From Deltaproteobacteria bacterium YD0425bin51 (GTDB lineage Bacteria > Desulfobacterota > Desulfobacteria > Desulfobacterales > YD0425bin51), in contig PDZS01000030.1 in NCBI GenBank assembly GCA_002753225.1, positions 1 through 58,727 of the forward strand: 58,727 nucleotides of DNA. Reading direction: 5' to 3'. How positions within the stretch are numbered: position 1 is the first letter of the stretch; each line of letters starts with the position of its first letter. The notes under the pieces are model-generated. The model saw nothing but the letters and a program-made list of their open reading frames with translations, was not told where the DNA came from and made no database searches. Positions 37,256-45,647 of this stretch are shown here, piece by piece. The translations under genes and the position numbers were made by a program.

Positions 37256-38419
37256 ATGGGTAAAAAACGAGTTGCTATAATTGGTACAGGCCAGACTTAT
37301 CATAAGAGTCACAGGCCTGATGTAAATGGTCAGGAATTAATCCATGAAGCTGTTTCTTCTGCTCTTTGTGACGCTGATTTGACCATAGCTGACATTGATG
37401 CAATAGTTATAGGTAATATGGATCATTTTGAGGGGATTAATTATGTTGACTGCTGGAGTGTAGATGGCTCTGGAGGTGTAATGAAGCCAATCATAAAATT
37501 AACTACAGGAGGAACTACAGGCAGCACCATAGCTATTGGAGGTTATCATTTAGTAGCTTCAGGACTCTTTGAGAAAGTTTTAGTTATTGGATGGGAAAAA
37601 AATTCAGAGTCTGATACAACAGGCGCAATTACTACTGCTTTTGATCCTGTATGGGATAGATTGGTTTTTGCAGGAGCAATATCTGGTCTTGCTGTTGAAG
37701 CTCAGGCATACATGGCTAGATATGGAGCAACTGATAGAGACGGAGCCAGAGTTTCAGTAAGAGACAGGAAACATGCCTGCAATAATCCACATGCTCAGCT
37801 TAGGAAAGAAGTTACAATTGAAGATGTTCTAGCATCACCAATGCTTGCTGACCCAATACACCTTTTGGATGTTTGTCCAAGAACAGATGGAGCTTGTGCA
37901 GTTATCATGGCAAATGAAGATGTTGCTCCAAAACTAGCAAGCAAGCTTGATTGGATATGGGCTACATCAAGCAGACATAAGTATACATACATTGGTGATG
38001 TCAATTGGGGAGAATTAGACAGTATGTATAATGCGTCAAGGGAAATATATAAAAAAGCAGGAATTAAAGAGCCAAATAAAGAGATTTCAGTAATTGAGCT
38101 TTATCAGCCTTATTCTTTTGCAGGAATAATTTGGATTGAAGATATGGGAATAGTTCCAAGAGGAAAAGGGGCAGAATACATATGGAGCGGCGCTACTGAC
38201 ATGGGGGGTGAGCTTCCGATAAATCCATCAGGCGGGGTAATTGCATGTAATCCAATTGGTGCTACAGGTCTTATTAGATGTGCTGAGGCTGCAATGCAAG
38301 TTATGGGAAAAGCAGACATAAGGCAGGTGCCAGATGTTAATTTTGCCATAAGCACTGGATTTGGAGGATGTATGTGGACTGATATGATTTTACATGGGCA
38401 AAAGAAGCCTGATTTTTAA
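37256..38419 (+). CDS. Thiolase-fold protein lacking catalytic Cys and His (Ltp2-like?)
   Basis: The 387-residue protein is homologous to the preceding gene product (VAIIGTGQTYHKSHR, EVTIEDVLASPMLADPIHLLD). The position of the nucleophilic cysteine holds T84 in KLTTGGTTGST, and the C-terminal GHP motif reads ACNPIGATG, so both acyl transfer residues are missing, while a late cysteine in FGGCMW remains. Steroid-degrading Ltp2 is a thiolase-fold retro-aldolase that also lacks the thiolase cysteine and works with a DUF35 protein, so an aldolase role or a non-catalytic partner subunit are both possible. AGGAGG precedes the ATG. The assignment to the fold is secure; function is inferred. Confidence 0.88.
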   Translation: MGKKRVAIIGTGQTYHKSHRPDVNGQELIHEAVSSALCDADLTIADIDAIVIGNMDHFEGINYVDCWSVDGSGGVMKPIIKLTTGGTTGSTIAIGGYHLVASGLFEKVLVIGWEKNSESDTTGAITTAFDPVWDRLVFAGAISGLAVEAQAYMARYGATDRDGARVSVRDRKHACNNPHAQLRKEVTIEDVLASPMLADPIHLLDVCPRTDGACAVIMANEDVAPKLASKLDWIWATSSRHKYTYIGDVNWGELDSMYNASREIYKKAGIKEPNKEISVIELYQPYSFAGIIWIEDMGIVPRGKGAEYIWSGATDMGGELPINPSGGVIACNPIGATGLIRCAEAAMQVMGKADIRQVPDVNFAISTGFGGCMWTDMILHGQKKPDF

Positions 38420-38432
38420 GGAGGGGAATATT

Positions 38433-38891
38433 ATGTCTGAAAATATGGTTATTGATTCAGGAAATGCAAGACAACCTTTCAATTATTCTGTAGGACTTTA
38501 CGGGAGCAAGTTTTTTAAGGAACTAAAAGAAAACAAAAGATTTTTAGGAGTAAAATGCCCTAAATGCAGTAAAGTTTATATACCGCCAAGAAAAGTCTGC
38601 GGCGAGTGCTTTATTGAGACTCGTGAGTTTGTGGAAGTTGGTCCAAGAGGTAAGATCGGAAGTTTTACTATTTTGCGTTATGCTTTTATTGACCCTGAAA
38701 CAGGTGAACAAAAGCCAGTTCCATATGGATATGGTTTTATAAGGTTAGATGGAGCAGATACTCTTTTTCAACACTATATTAATATCTCAGATGAGAATAA
38801 AGTAAAGATTGGAGCTATAGTTGAGCCAGTTTTTGCTGAAAATCGTAAAGGAACAATAAGAGATATTTTACATTTTAATATAGTAGATTGA
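38433..38891 (+). CDS. DUF35 zinc-ribbon/OB-fold protein (second copy)
   Basis: The 152-residue protein is a paralogue of the first DUF35 protein: FFKELKENKRFLGVKCPKC, then VYIPPRKVCGEC completes the zinc ribbon and GKIGSFTILRYAF begins the OB-fold. GFIRLDGADTLFQHYI matches the first copy closely. The longest frame begins at 38394 inside the thiolase gene, but AAGGAGGGG lies just before the ATG at 38433. It directly follows the altered thiolase, its probable partner. The stop overlaps the TTG start of the next gene. Confidence 0.9.
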   Translation: MSENMVIDSGNARQPFNYSVGLYGSKFFKELKENKRFLGVKCPKCSKVYIPPRKVCGECFIETREFVEVGPRGKIGSFTILRYAFIDPETGEQKPVPYGYGFIRLDGADTLFQHYINISDENKVKIGAIVEPVFAENRKGTIRDILHFNIVD

Positions 38892-39670
38892 ACACATTAT
38901 CCATAAATCCTTCAAGGCGCATGTTGTCAGTTTGCGGAGTCTCTAGCGCTTTTCTATTAACAGGAACCGATAAAATAATCAGCGGTTTTGGAAACGGAGA
39001 TTGTCTTTTTTTGGATTTTCAGCGCCAAATTTTTGCTGTAGCAGACGCAACAGAGCGCTATCCTTTTTCATCAAGAAAATTATTGGAATCATTGAGGCAT
39101 GAGATTTTAAATAGTTCAGTCAAAGAAAGCATAGGTAAAATATGGAGCAAACAGCAGTATAATCATCGTTCAACACTAAGCTGTATTTGGATAGAGGAAG
39201 AATGTAGTGGAATTAAGGTTTCTATTTTTCATGGCGGAGACAGCGTTATAATTATTGGCGACAAAAATAATATAGCTTTTCAAAGCAGAACAAATATGTT
39301 TTTTGCAGGAAGAAGTAAGGTAATGCCTGATATTTTGAATGTTAATCTTACAAATAAAAATCAAAGAATAATACTTGCAACAGACGGTTTTAATGATTTC
39401 ATGAGAAATGGATTTTCTGTTTGCCAGATATTTAATCATTCCATACATGAAATAGCTGAAATAATATATAGTAAGAAAGAATATATTAAAAATTATGATG
39501 ATATTGGGTTTATAATTATAGACCCTTTTTGTTTCACCTCTTATCCTTCTGACTCTATTATTATGGGAGGAACTACAGCAAATCAGGAAAAGGAATACTT
39601 AAACCTATCTTGCAAATCTAAAGATTACGGAGAACTTTTAAAAATATCTGGAATATCAGTTTATACATAA
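38888..39670 (+). CDS. PP2C-like serine/threonine phosphatase domain protein
   Basis: The 260-residue protein shows the PP2C/SpoIIE layout: GDCLFLDFQRQIFAVADATE (first metal aspartate), STLSCIWIEE, FHGGDSVIIIG, RIILATDGFNDFM (metal aspartate and glycine) and NYDDIGFIIID at the end. The metal residues are largely kept, so it may be active. TTG at 38888 shares TTGA with the upstream stop, like the ATGA junctions in this operon; an in-frame ATG at 38921 preceded by AAGG is the alternative. Its presence within a CoA-ester operon suggests regulation by phosphorylation, but no kinase is nearby. Confidence 0.78.
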   Translation: MNTLSINPSRRMLSVCGVSSAFLLTGTDKIISGFGNGDCLFLDFQRQIFAVADATERYPFSSRKLLESLRHEILNSSVKESIGKIWSKQQYNHRSTLSCIWIEEECSGIKVSIFHGGDSVIIIGDKNNIAFQSRTNMFFAGRSKVMPDILNVNLTNKNQRIILATDGFNDFMRNGFSVCQIFNHSIHEIAEIIYSKKEYIKNYDDIGFIIIDPFCFTSYPSDSIIMGGTTANQEKEYLNLSCKSKDYGELLKISGISVYT

Positions 39671-39689
39671 AATTTAAGGAGTATTAATC

Positions 39690-41216
39690 ATGAATGAAAT
39701 AGTTATAGCAAAAACTTATGATCTTAAAGATGGCGATATAAAAAAAGTTTTAGTTGGTAAAAAAAAGATTTTACTCGTAAGAATAAAAGGGGCATTCCAT
39801 GCGGTAGGAGGATGGTGCACTCATCAGAGAGCTCCTCTAGAAGAAGGAATTTTGGTTGGGGAGCGCTTGTTTTGTCCTTGGCATCAGGCTTGTTTTAACC
39901 CTACAACTGGGGGTGTGGAAGAACCTCCATCAATAGATGGTCTCCCTCATTTTGATATAAGAATAGATGGAGAAGATGTTATTGTAAAAATTCCTGATGA
40001 AATACCTTATCAACAGACGCCTGTTATGGCAAAAAGAAATATAAAAGATAATCGCACTTTTGTTATTGCAGGTGGCGGAGCTGCAGGAAATATGGCAGCT
40101 CAAACTCTTCGTCAGGATGGTTTTGAAGGTCGAATTATAATGATTTGTCGTGAAAATAATCTTTCATATGATAGAACTGAATTGAGTAAAAAATATTTAA
40201 AGCAAAAAAAAGCTGATTTTAGCAGAATACTTTTAAGACCTGAAACATTTTACAGGGAAAATGATATTGAAACTATTTTAGGTAAGCAAATCACAGATGT
40301 AAGGGTTTCAGAAAAGAATGTTACATTAAATACTGGAGAGATTATTTCATATGATTCACTTCTTCTTGCAACAGGGGGAGAAGCTGCAACTTTATGCACA
40401 GAAGGATGTGATTTAGAAAATATTTATTATCTCAGAACAATAAACGATGCTGAAAAAATTAGTGATAAAATTAAGACTTCTTCTAATGTTGTTATAATTG
40501 GAGCAGGCTTTATTGGAATGGAGATTGCAGCTATTTTAAAATCCAAAGGTCTGTCTGTAACAATTGTGGCACCAGGGAGTGTTCCATTTGAAAGGAATTT
40601 TGGTGTTCAGATAGGAGAAATGGTAAAACAGTTATTTGAAGAACAGGGTATAGTTTTTAAATTTAAGAGAGCATTATGTAAATTTGAAGGAGCTGGAAAG
40701 GTAGAGCGAGTTGTTTTAGATAATGGAGAAAAACTTGATGCTGATATAGTAATTGCTGGAATAGGCGCAAAACTTTCAACGGATTTTTTAAAAGAAATTC
40801 CTGTAGGTAAAGATAAGAGTATAACTGTGGATAAATATCTCAATGTTACAGATAGTATTTATGCTGCAGGAGATATAGCTAGGTTTCCAGACTGGAGAAA
40901 TGGAAACATGATTAGAATTGAACACTGGAGGCTTGCCCAGCAGCACGGTATTGTGGCAGCACATAATATGCTTGGTAAACAAATAGAATTCAAAAGCGTA
41001 CCATTTTTTTGGACAGATTTATTTTCCATAAGAATACAATATGTAGGACACGTTGGACCATGGGATGAAATAATATTTAAAGGAGAACCAATGACTAGAA
41101 AGTTTATTGCTTACTATGTCAAAGGAGGAAAGGTGCTTGCTGTAGCAGGCTGCGGTTATGAAGCTGAGATGTCTGCCATTGCTGAACTTATGCGGGCAGA
41201 TAAACCTTTATTGTAG
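39690..41216 (+). CDS. Rieske [2Fe-2S] / FAD-dependent pyridine nucleotide oxidoreductase fusion
   Basis: The 508-residue protein joins an N-terminal Rieske ferredoxin domain (about 1-110) with cluster ligands C43, H45, C62 and H65 (GWCTHQRAPLEEG and FCPWHQACF), and a ferredoxin-reductase-type flavoprotein (about 125-508) with FVIAGGGAAGNMAAQTL, VVIIGAGFIGMEIAAIL and IYAAGDIARFP. This is the layout of AIFM3-like proteins. It could pass electrons between NAD(P)H and a partner ferredoxin or redox enzyme. GGAG precedes the ATG. Being last in the acyl-CoA operon it may serve an oxidation step there. The 3' end overlaps the convergent kinase gene by 29 bases. Confidence 0.93.
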   Translation: MNEIVIAKTYDLKDGDIKKVLVGKKKILLVRIKGAFHAVGGWCTHQRAPLEEGILVGERLFCPWHQACFNPTTGGVEEPPSIDGLPHFDIRIDGEDVIVKIPDEIPYQQTPVMAKRNIKDNRTFVIAGGGAAGNMAAQTLRQDGFEGRIIMICRENNLSYDRTELSKKYLKQKKADFSRILLRPETFYRENDIETILGKQITDVRVSEKNVTLNTGEIISYDSLLLATGGEAATLCTEGCDLENIYYLRTINDAEKISDKIKTSSNVVIIGAGFIGMEIAAILKSKGLSVTIVAPGSVPFERNFGVQIGEMVKQLFEEQGIVFKFKRALCKFEGAGKVERVVLDNGEKLDADIVIAGIGAKLSTDFLKEIPVGKDKSITVDKYLNVTDSIYAAGDIARFPDWRNGNMIRIEHWRLAQQHGIVAAHNMLGKQIEFKSVPFFWTDLFSIRIQYVGHVGPWDEIIFKGEPMTRKFIAYYVKGGKVLAVAGCGYEAEMSAIAELMRADKPLL

Positions 41217-42648
41217 TACCAACACCTACAGTCGATTCTATATCAATATATCCATCATGTTTTTTTATTATAGAATATGCAAGGGTAAGTCCAAGTCCAA
41301 GCCCTTTCTGGCTGTAGGTGTTTTTAGTAGAAAAGTACGGATCAAATATTTTATCAATATTTTCTGGAGGTATCCCAATACCTGTATCCTTTATTGCTAT
41401 ACTAAGATACTTTTCTTTATTTGTTGGAACTATAAATTTATCTTTTATTTCATCTGTACTGATAATGTTTGATTCTATTGTAATAGTTCCTACTCCTGGC
41501 ATTGAATCTTTAGCATTATCAATTATATTCGATAATGCCTGGCTAATTTGACCTGGGTCCATTTTTACTGTAGAAAGTTCATCAGAAAAGAAAGATTCGC
41601 ATTTCAAATTAGAGTTTTTAAGACTGGTATTTATAACATTTATTATAAGTTCTTTTGCTGAGATAGCCTTTTTTATTGGCATACCACCCGGGGATAGAGT
41701 AATGAATTTTCTAATCAAGTTGCTGGCACGGTGTGAAGCTTTTAGAGCATGAGACAACATTTCTGAAACATCTGGATTATTATTTATATACATTTTGGAA
41801 AGGTCTATGTTTGCAATAATAATTGAAAGAAGATTATTGAAATCGTGGGCAATCCCTCCTGCTAAAATACCTGTTGCTTCAATTCTTTTTGATCGAATAA
41901 TCTCTTCTTCCATTTTTTTTCGTTCTGTTATGTCATAAAGTATATGTACTGCTCCTTTGAAATTATCATTCTCATCTAATATGGGGCTTACAGAAAGCTG
42001 AAAAATTCGATCATTTAAATGAATATCTGTAACAGTATATTCTTTTTTTTTTATATTATCATGATGTACAGGACATGCTGTTCTATTAATAAGTTCAAAG
42101 CAATGTTTTCCAATAATATCGCTTATTGGGTTTCCTATCAAATCAACAGTTGATTGGTTACATCTTATTACTATCATGTCCTCGTTTGTCAAATAAATAC
42201 TTTCCCCTGCTGCATCAAAAGTAGTCTGCCACTGTAAAGCTGACATCCTAACTTCTGCTTCTGCTTCTTTTAACCTGAGAAGTGATTTGATAGTTGCAAT
42301 CAAAACCATGTCATCAACAGGTTGTGTCAGATAAGCATCAGCACCTCCTTCAAGACCTCTAGCTTTTGATAAATCATCTAAATGATAGGCTGTTAAGAGA
42401 AGAATGGGTATATAAGAAGTCTTTGGAGAAGCTTTAATTAACTCACATAGTTCAAATCCATTTATATCTGGCAGATTTATGTCTAGAATAATTAAATCAG
42501 TTTTTGATAAAGATAGTTTTAAAGCTTCAGATCCTGTTTTTGCTTCTATAACATTATAACCTGCTTTTTTAAGCTTAGAACTAGTTACATATCTACCTGC
42601 TTCGTTGTCATCAACAAGTAAGATAGATAAATTAGATTCTATTGGCAT
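41188..42648 (-). CDS. Receiver-PAS-histidine kinase hybrid
   Basis: The 486-residue cytoplasmic protein has a receiver domain (about 8-125, phospho-acceptor D56 in LIILDINLPD), a PAS domain (about 135-250) and a histidine kinase core with the phospho-histidine in GIAHDFNNLLS. ATPase boxes are NIIDNAKDSM, KDTGIGIPPE and KGLGLGLTLAYS. The HDFNN type of kinase often occurs with soluble sensors. Two cysteines in the PAS region (CFEL and TACPVHH) might bind a ligand or cofactor. It overlaps the upstream response regulator by 17 bases, and the convergent Rieske gene by 29. Confidence 0.94.
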   Translation of the reverse strand: MPIESNLSILLVDDNEAGRYVTSSKLKKAGYNVIEAKTGSEALKLSLSKTDLIILDINLPDINGFELCELIKASPKTSYIPILLLTAYHLDDLSKARGLEGGADAYLTQPVDDMVLIATIKSLLRLKEAEAEVRMSALQWQTTFDAAGESIYLTNEDMIVIRCNQSTVDLIGNPISDIIGKHCFELINRTACPVHHDNIKKKEYTVTDIHLNDRIFQLSVSPILDENDNFKGAVHILYDITERKKMEEEIIRSKRIEATGILAGGIAHDFNNLLSIIIANIDLSKMYINNNPDVSEMLSHALKASHRASNLIRKFITLSPGGMPIKKAISAKELIINVINTSLKNSNLKCESFFSDELSTVKMDPGQISQALSNIIDNAKDSMPGVGTITIESNIISTDEIKDKFIVPTNKEKYLSIAIKDTGIGIPPENIDKIFDPYFSTKNTYSQKGLGLGLTLAYSIIKKHDGYIDIESTVGVGTTIKVYLPA

Positions 42649-43003
42649 TTAGTACCTCTTTTACTTTGTCTATTATCTCATTTGGTGGAGTTACCTTTGA
42701 TAATAACAAATTAGCCTTTTTTGATATCTCAATATGTTGTTTTTCTCTAATTTCCATGCATGAAAAAATGATAACAGGTATTGAATTTGTAGCATTGTTA
42801 GATTTAAGATTCTCTAAAACCTCAAAGCCGTCCATATTCGGCATAAGCAAGTCTAATATAATAAGGTTTGGCAGATTTTCCTTAGCTAAGGAAAGACCTT
42901 GAATTCCATCACAAGCTTCAATAACTTGGTAACCTGACGTTGTAAGGGTTCTATTTAATAGATATCGAACTATTTCCTCATCGTCAATTACTAGAATTTT
43001 CAT
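42632..43003 (-). CDS. Single-domain response regulator (CheY-like)
   Basis: The 123-residue receiver has VIDDEE at the N-terminus, phospho-acceptor D51 in LIILDLLMPNMDGF, and a C-terminal LLSKVTPP lysine. There is no output domain, so it probably acts within a phosphorelay. GAGG lies nine bases before its ATG. It overlaps the kinase genes on both sides (20 bases upstream, 17 downstream), so the three are probably co-translated and work together. Confidence 0.94.
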   Translation of the reverse strand: MKILVIDDEEIVRYLLNRTLTTSGYQVIEACDGIQGLSLAKENLPNLIILDLLMPNMDGFEVLENLKSNNATNSIPVIIFSCMEIREKQHIEISKKANLLLSKVTPPNEIIDKVKEVLNANRI

Positions 43004-44252
43004 GTTTTATTACCTCTTTTAGCCTATTTTGTATAAGCTTACAATTTAAAGGTTTAGTAAAACAGTCAGCTATTTCTAAATTGAGAACAGAATTTCCAGT
43101 TAAAAATATAGGCATCTTTCTATCTGTTTTTTTTATTTCTTTTATGAATTCTAATATATACTTTTCACCTAATAAAATATCTACAATAACTGCTTTAGGC
43201 ATGTTCTGTTTTACTATATGTGCTGCATCTTTTAGATCATAGCATGGAATAATTTTAAATGGAGAATCTTTAAAAGATTTTTTATATAGTATCATATTCT
43301 CTACATTACTATCAATTATTAATATTTTTATTTCAATTGGAATAATCAATTTAAAAGTTGAGCCTTCATTTAATTTGCTTTGAACTGAAATACTCCCACC
43401 TACAAGCTCAGAAAGTTTTTTAGAGATTGAGAGTCCTAAACCTGTTCCTTTGAACTTTTTCTGAAGAGGGTTTGGTATTTGAACATAATCTTCAAAAATA
43501 CGTTTTTGATCTTCTTCTGAAATTCCAATACCTGTATCTGAAACTGAGAATATAATCATATTATTATTATTTGATACTGATATTTTAATTTCTCCTTTTT
43601 CAGTAAATTTAATAGCATTTGAGATTAAATTTCTTAAAATTTGAGTTACTATATTTTCATCGGTTTTTAGTGAAGGAATATTGTCAGGTTCCTGAAAAAT
43701 TATTTCTACATAAGGTGATGTAATAAGAGGCTTTATCATTCCTTTGAGTGTATTAAAAAGTTCAGATATTTCAAATGTATTTATATGAACCTCTATTTTT
43801 CCAGCTTCAAGCTTTGCTTCATCTAATAGATTATTAATAATTTGAGAAAGATTTTCAGAAGATTTTTGTATAAATTTTACTTGTTTTTCCTGCTCATTTG
43901 TTAATTTGCCATCAATACCATCAAGAAGCATTTTTGATAGTCCCAATATTGAATTAATAGGAGTTCGTATTTCATGGCTTACATGAGAAATAAAACGTTG
44001 TTTAGATTCATTAGATAGTTTTAAAGCTTGCGCTTTTTCATTTAATTCTATCTCTATTTTTTTTCGTTTTTCTTCTTCTTTTGAGATTATAAAAGCTCGA
44101 AATGTAAAGTATAAATATGCTAGAAATGTAATTAATAGATTTATTTCTGCAAGGGCTTTATTTTTAATTTCTTCATAAGAAATATAGAATAAATAAATTT
44201 GAAACCCTTCCAATACCAATAAAAAACAAAAAAATTTAATAAAATGTTTCAT
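42984..44252 (-). CDS. Membrane-bound hybrid histidine kinase
   Basis: The 422-residue protein has two N-terminal membrane helices (about 5-25 and 35-55) with almost no periplasmic part, a coiled linker, the HisKA phospho-histidine in SHVSHEIRTPINSILG, and HATPase boxes NLISNAIKFT, VSDTGIGISEEDQ and GTGLGLSISKKL. A reduced receiver domain (about 308-420) has VIVDILLGE for the acceptor and CFTKPLN for the lysine, but only one aspartate (IIDSN) of the usual acidic pair. It overlaps the NlpC/P60-like gene by ATGA and the response regulator by 20 bases. Confidence 0.93.
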   Translation of the reverse strand: MKHFIKFFCFLLVLEGFQIYLFYISYEEIKNKALAEINLLITFLAYLYFTFRAFIISKEEEKRKKIEIELNEKAQALKLSNESKQRFISHVSHEIRTPINSILGLSKMLLDGIDGKLTNEQEKQVKFIQKSSENLSQIINNLLDEAKLEAGKIEVHINTFEISELFNTLKGMIKPLITSPYVEIIFQEPDNIPSLKTDENIVTQILRNLISNAIKFTEKGEIKISVSNNNNMIIFSVSDTGIGISEEDQKRIFEDYVQIPNPLQKKFKGTGLGLSISKKLSELVGGSISVQSKLNEGSTFKLIIPIEIKILIIDSNVENMILYKKSFKDSPFKIIPCYDLKDAAHIVKQNMPKAVIVDILLGEKYILEFIKEIKKTDRKMPIFLTGNSVLNLEIADCFTKPLNCKLIQNRLKEVIKHENSSN

Positions 44253-45304
44253 ACAATTTTAGTTTTAGAGTTATCCAAAAATGCTGTAAGTTTTTCTTCT
44301 TTGATTTCGCCTACAGTTATTTTTAGTGATTCATTCAATTTATGAGATAGTTTAAACCAGTTTTCAATTTCCTGCAGGAGCTTTTCTTCTCCTACTCCTT
44401 TTTTTAAAGGGCTATAATAGTTTTGATTATCTAACCTTCCTGAATTTATAAATGTCCAATCATTATCTTTGTTAGAAATAATGCCTGTATGTCCTTTAGA
44501 TTCAGCAGAAAAAGAGAGAATAAGCCCTTTTTTTAAATAAGGTTCTATTTCTTTAAAAACTTCTTTAGCTTGAATTTCTGGATTTTTGACTCTGACAAAA
44601 GATTTATAATAAACTGTTGAACCAGATGCTGCAACAATACCTTCTCCATTCATATAGGCATTTTTAGGTTTCCCTTCATCTTCAGCCATTTTAACAAGTT
44701 TTTCTAAAAGTCCGCCATTTCCGTCATAACGTACTCCTAAATTTTTTAGCCCTCTTACAACTAGACCATAGCAGTTAATTTCTTTGTATGGTTTTCCAAT
44801 ATATTTAAGAACAGCGTTAGCTAGCCTTTCAGATACATCACCAGTTTCATTAATGACGTCATTCCCGCGAAAGTGGGAATCAATGAGAACTTGAGGACGG
44901 TTACTTATTTTAGTAGGCAGGTTCGTAGTAGTATTATTATTTGTCATTGTTATGTTTTTAGCGTCATTTTTTTGCCATGTAATTTCATTGGTCTGTTTAT
45001 TGATATATACTGTTGAACCTGCTGAAATTTTTCTATATTCTTTTTTGCGATTTAATTCAGAGTGAATGATTTTGAAGCAGTCTTTTTTGTAGTTAGGACT
45101 ATCCATAAGGAGATTCGCTACAGTTGGGTTATCTTTTGAAATAGTTCCTATTGTAACAACAGGTGTTTCGCTTTGTTTATTTGCTGACTCTTTTTCTTGG
45201 CTTAGGATTTGAGAAAAAGTTGTTCTTACAGGAGTTCTTGCTCCTTCAAGATATTGCTGTATTGTTTTTCCTTTTCTTAAAGTTCCCAAGGGATTTGTTT
45301 TCAT
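44249..45304 (-). CDS. NlpC/P60-like cysteine-peptidase-fold protein carrying an in-frame palindromic repeat
   Basis: The 351-residue protein has a low-complexity N-terminal half and a C-terminal domain (about 160-300) that resembles NlpC/P60: KYIGKPYKEINCYGLVVRGL places the possible catalytic cysteine and KGHTGIISNKDNDW the histidine. There is no signal peptide, which is unusual for cell-wall peptidases. Residues around 141-150 read DSHFRGNDV, which is the translation of a dispersed palindrome inserted at 44857-44882. The stop overlaps the kinase start. No strong ribosome site precedes the ATG. Function is unknown; the peptidase call is moderate. Confidence 0.72.
   Translation of the reverse strand: MKTNPLGTLRKGKTIQQYLEGARTPVRTTFSQILSQEKESANKQSETPVVTIGTISKDNPTVANLLMDSPNYKKDCFKIIHSELNRKKEYRKISAGSTVYINKQTNEITWQKNDAKNITMTNNNTTTNLPTKISNRPQVLIDSHFRGNDVINETGDVSERLANAVLKYIGKPYKEINCYGLVVRGLKNLGVRYDGNGGLLEKLVKMAEDEGKPKNAYMNGEGIVAASGSTVYYKSFVRVKNPEIQAKEVFKEIEPYLKKGLILSFSAESKGHTGIISNKDNDWTFINSGRLDNQNYYSPLKKGVGEEKLLQEIENWFKLSHKLNESLKITVGEIKEEKLTAFLDNSKTKIV
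44857..44882. repeat. REP-like palindromic element within a coding sequence
   Basis: CGTCATTCCCGCGAAAGTGG and the following GAATC form a hairpin: ATTCCCGC and GTGGGAAT pair (one G-T wobble) around GAAA. This is the common dispersed palindrome of many proteobacteria, often between genes. Here it lies inside the NlpC/P60-like gene in a frame without stops and encodes DSHFRGND. Only one copy was seen in the window. Confidence 0.8.
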
Positions 45305-45322
45305 AAATTAAAGTTATGCAAA

Positions 45323-45643
45323 TTAAATGCCTGTCTTCATATCTATCATGGAAATATATTTTGCAACTAAACTATATTGTTCCTTTATCTCATTTTTCCA
45401 GTTTTCAATTATGTCCTGTTCCGGGGCATCTATTTTTTTATTATCCCAGCAATTTAGAACGCCTATTACATAATCATTAATGTTTGTTAAAGGCGTTTCC
45501 CAAAAAATAACCTCATGTGAGCCGTCTCTATGTATAATGATTTTTTTATCTTTAGAATTATTTAAAACTACATCTTTATGAATAGCTCTCCAATCAACAT
45601 TTTGAAGGGTATTATCAATATTTGTTATGTTTATTTTTTCCAT
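45323..45643 (-). CDS. Small acidic protein, unknown
   Basis: The 106-residue soluble protein was not recognised. It begins MEKINITNIDNTLQNVDWRA and contains HRDGSHEVIFWETPL and LNCWDNKKI. The absence of signal peptide or membrane segment suggests a cytoplasmic protein. GGAGG lies seven bases before the ATG, a strong translation signal. It stands 18 bases upstream of the NlpC/P60-like gene on the same strand and may be a partner. Confidence 0.7.
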   Translation of the reverse strand: MEKINITNIDNTLQNVDWRAIHKDVVLNNSKDKKIIIHRDGSHEVIFWETPLTNINDYVIGVLNCWDNKKIDAPEQDIIENWKNEIKEQYSLVAKYISMIDMKTGI

Positions 45644-45647
45644 AATT

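Noticed and set aside
36097..38419. Thiolase pair as recent tandem duplication
   Set aside because: The two proteins are clearly diverged and have different active-site residues, so the duplication is old and the roles differ.
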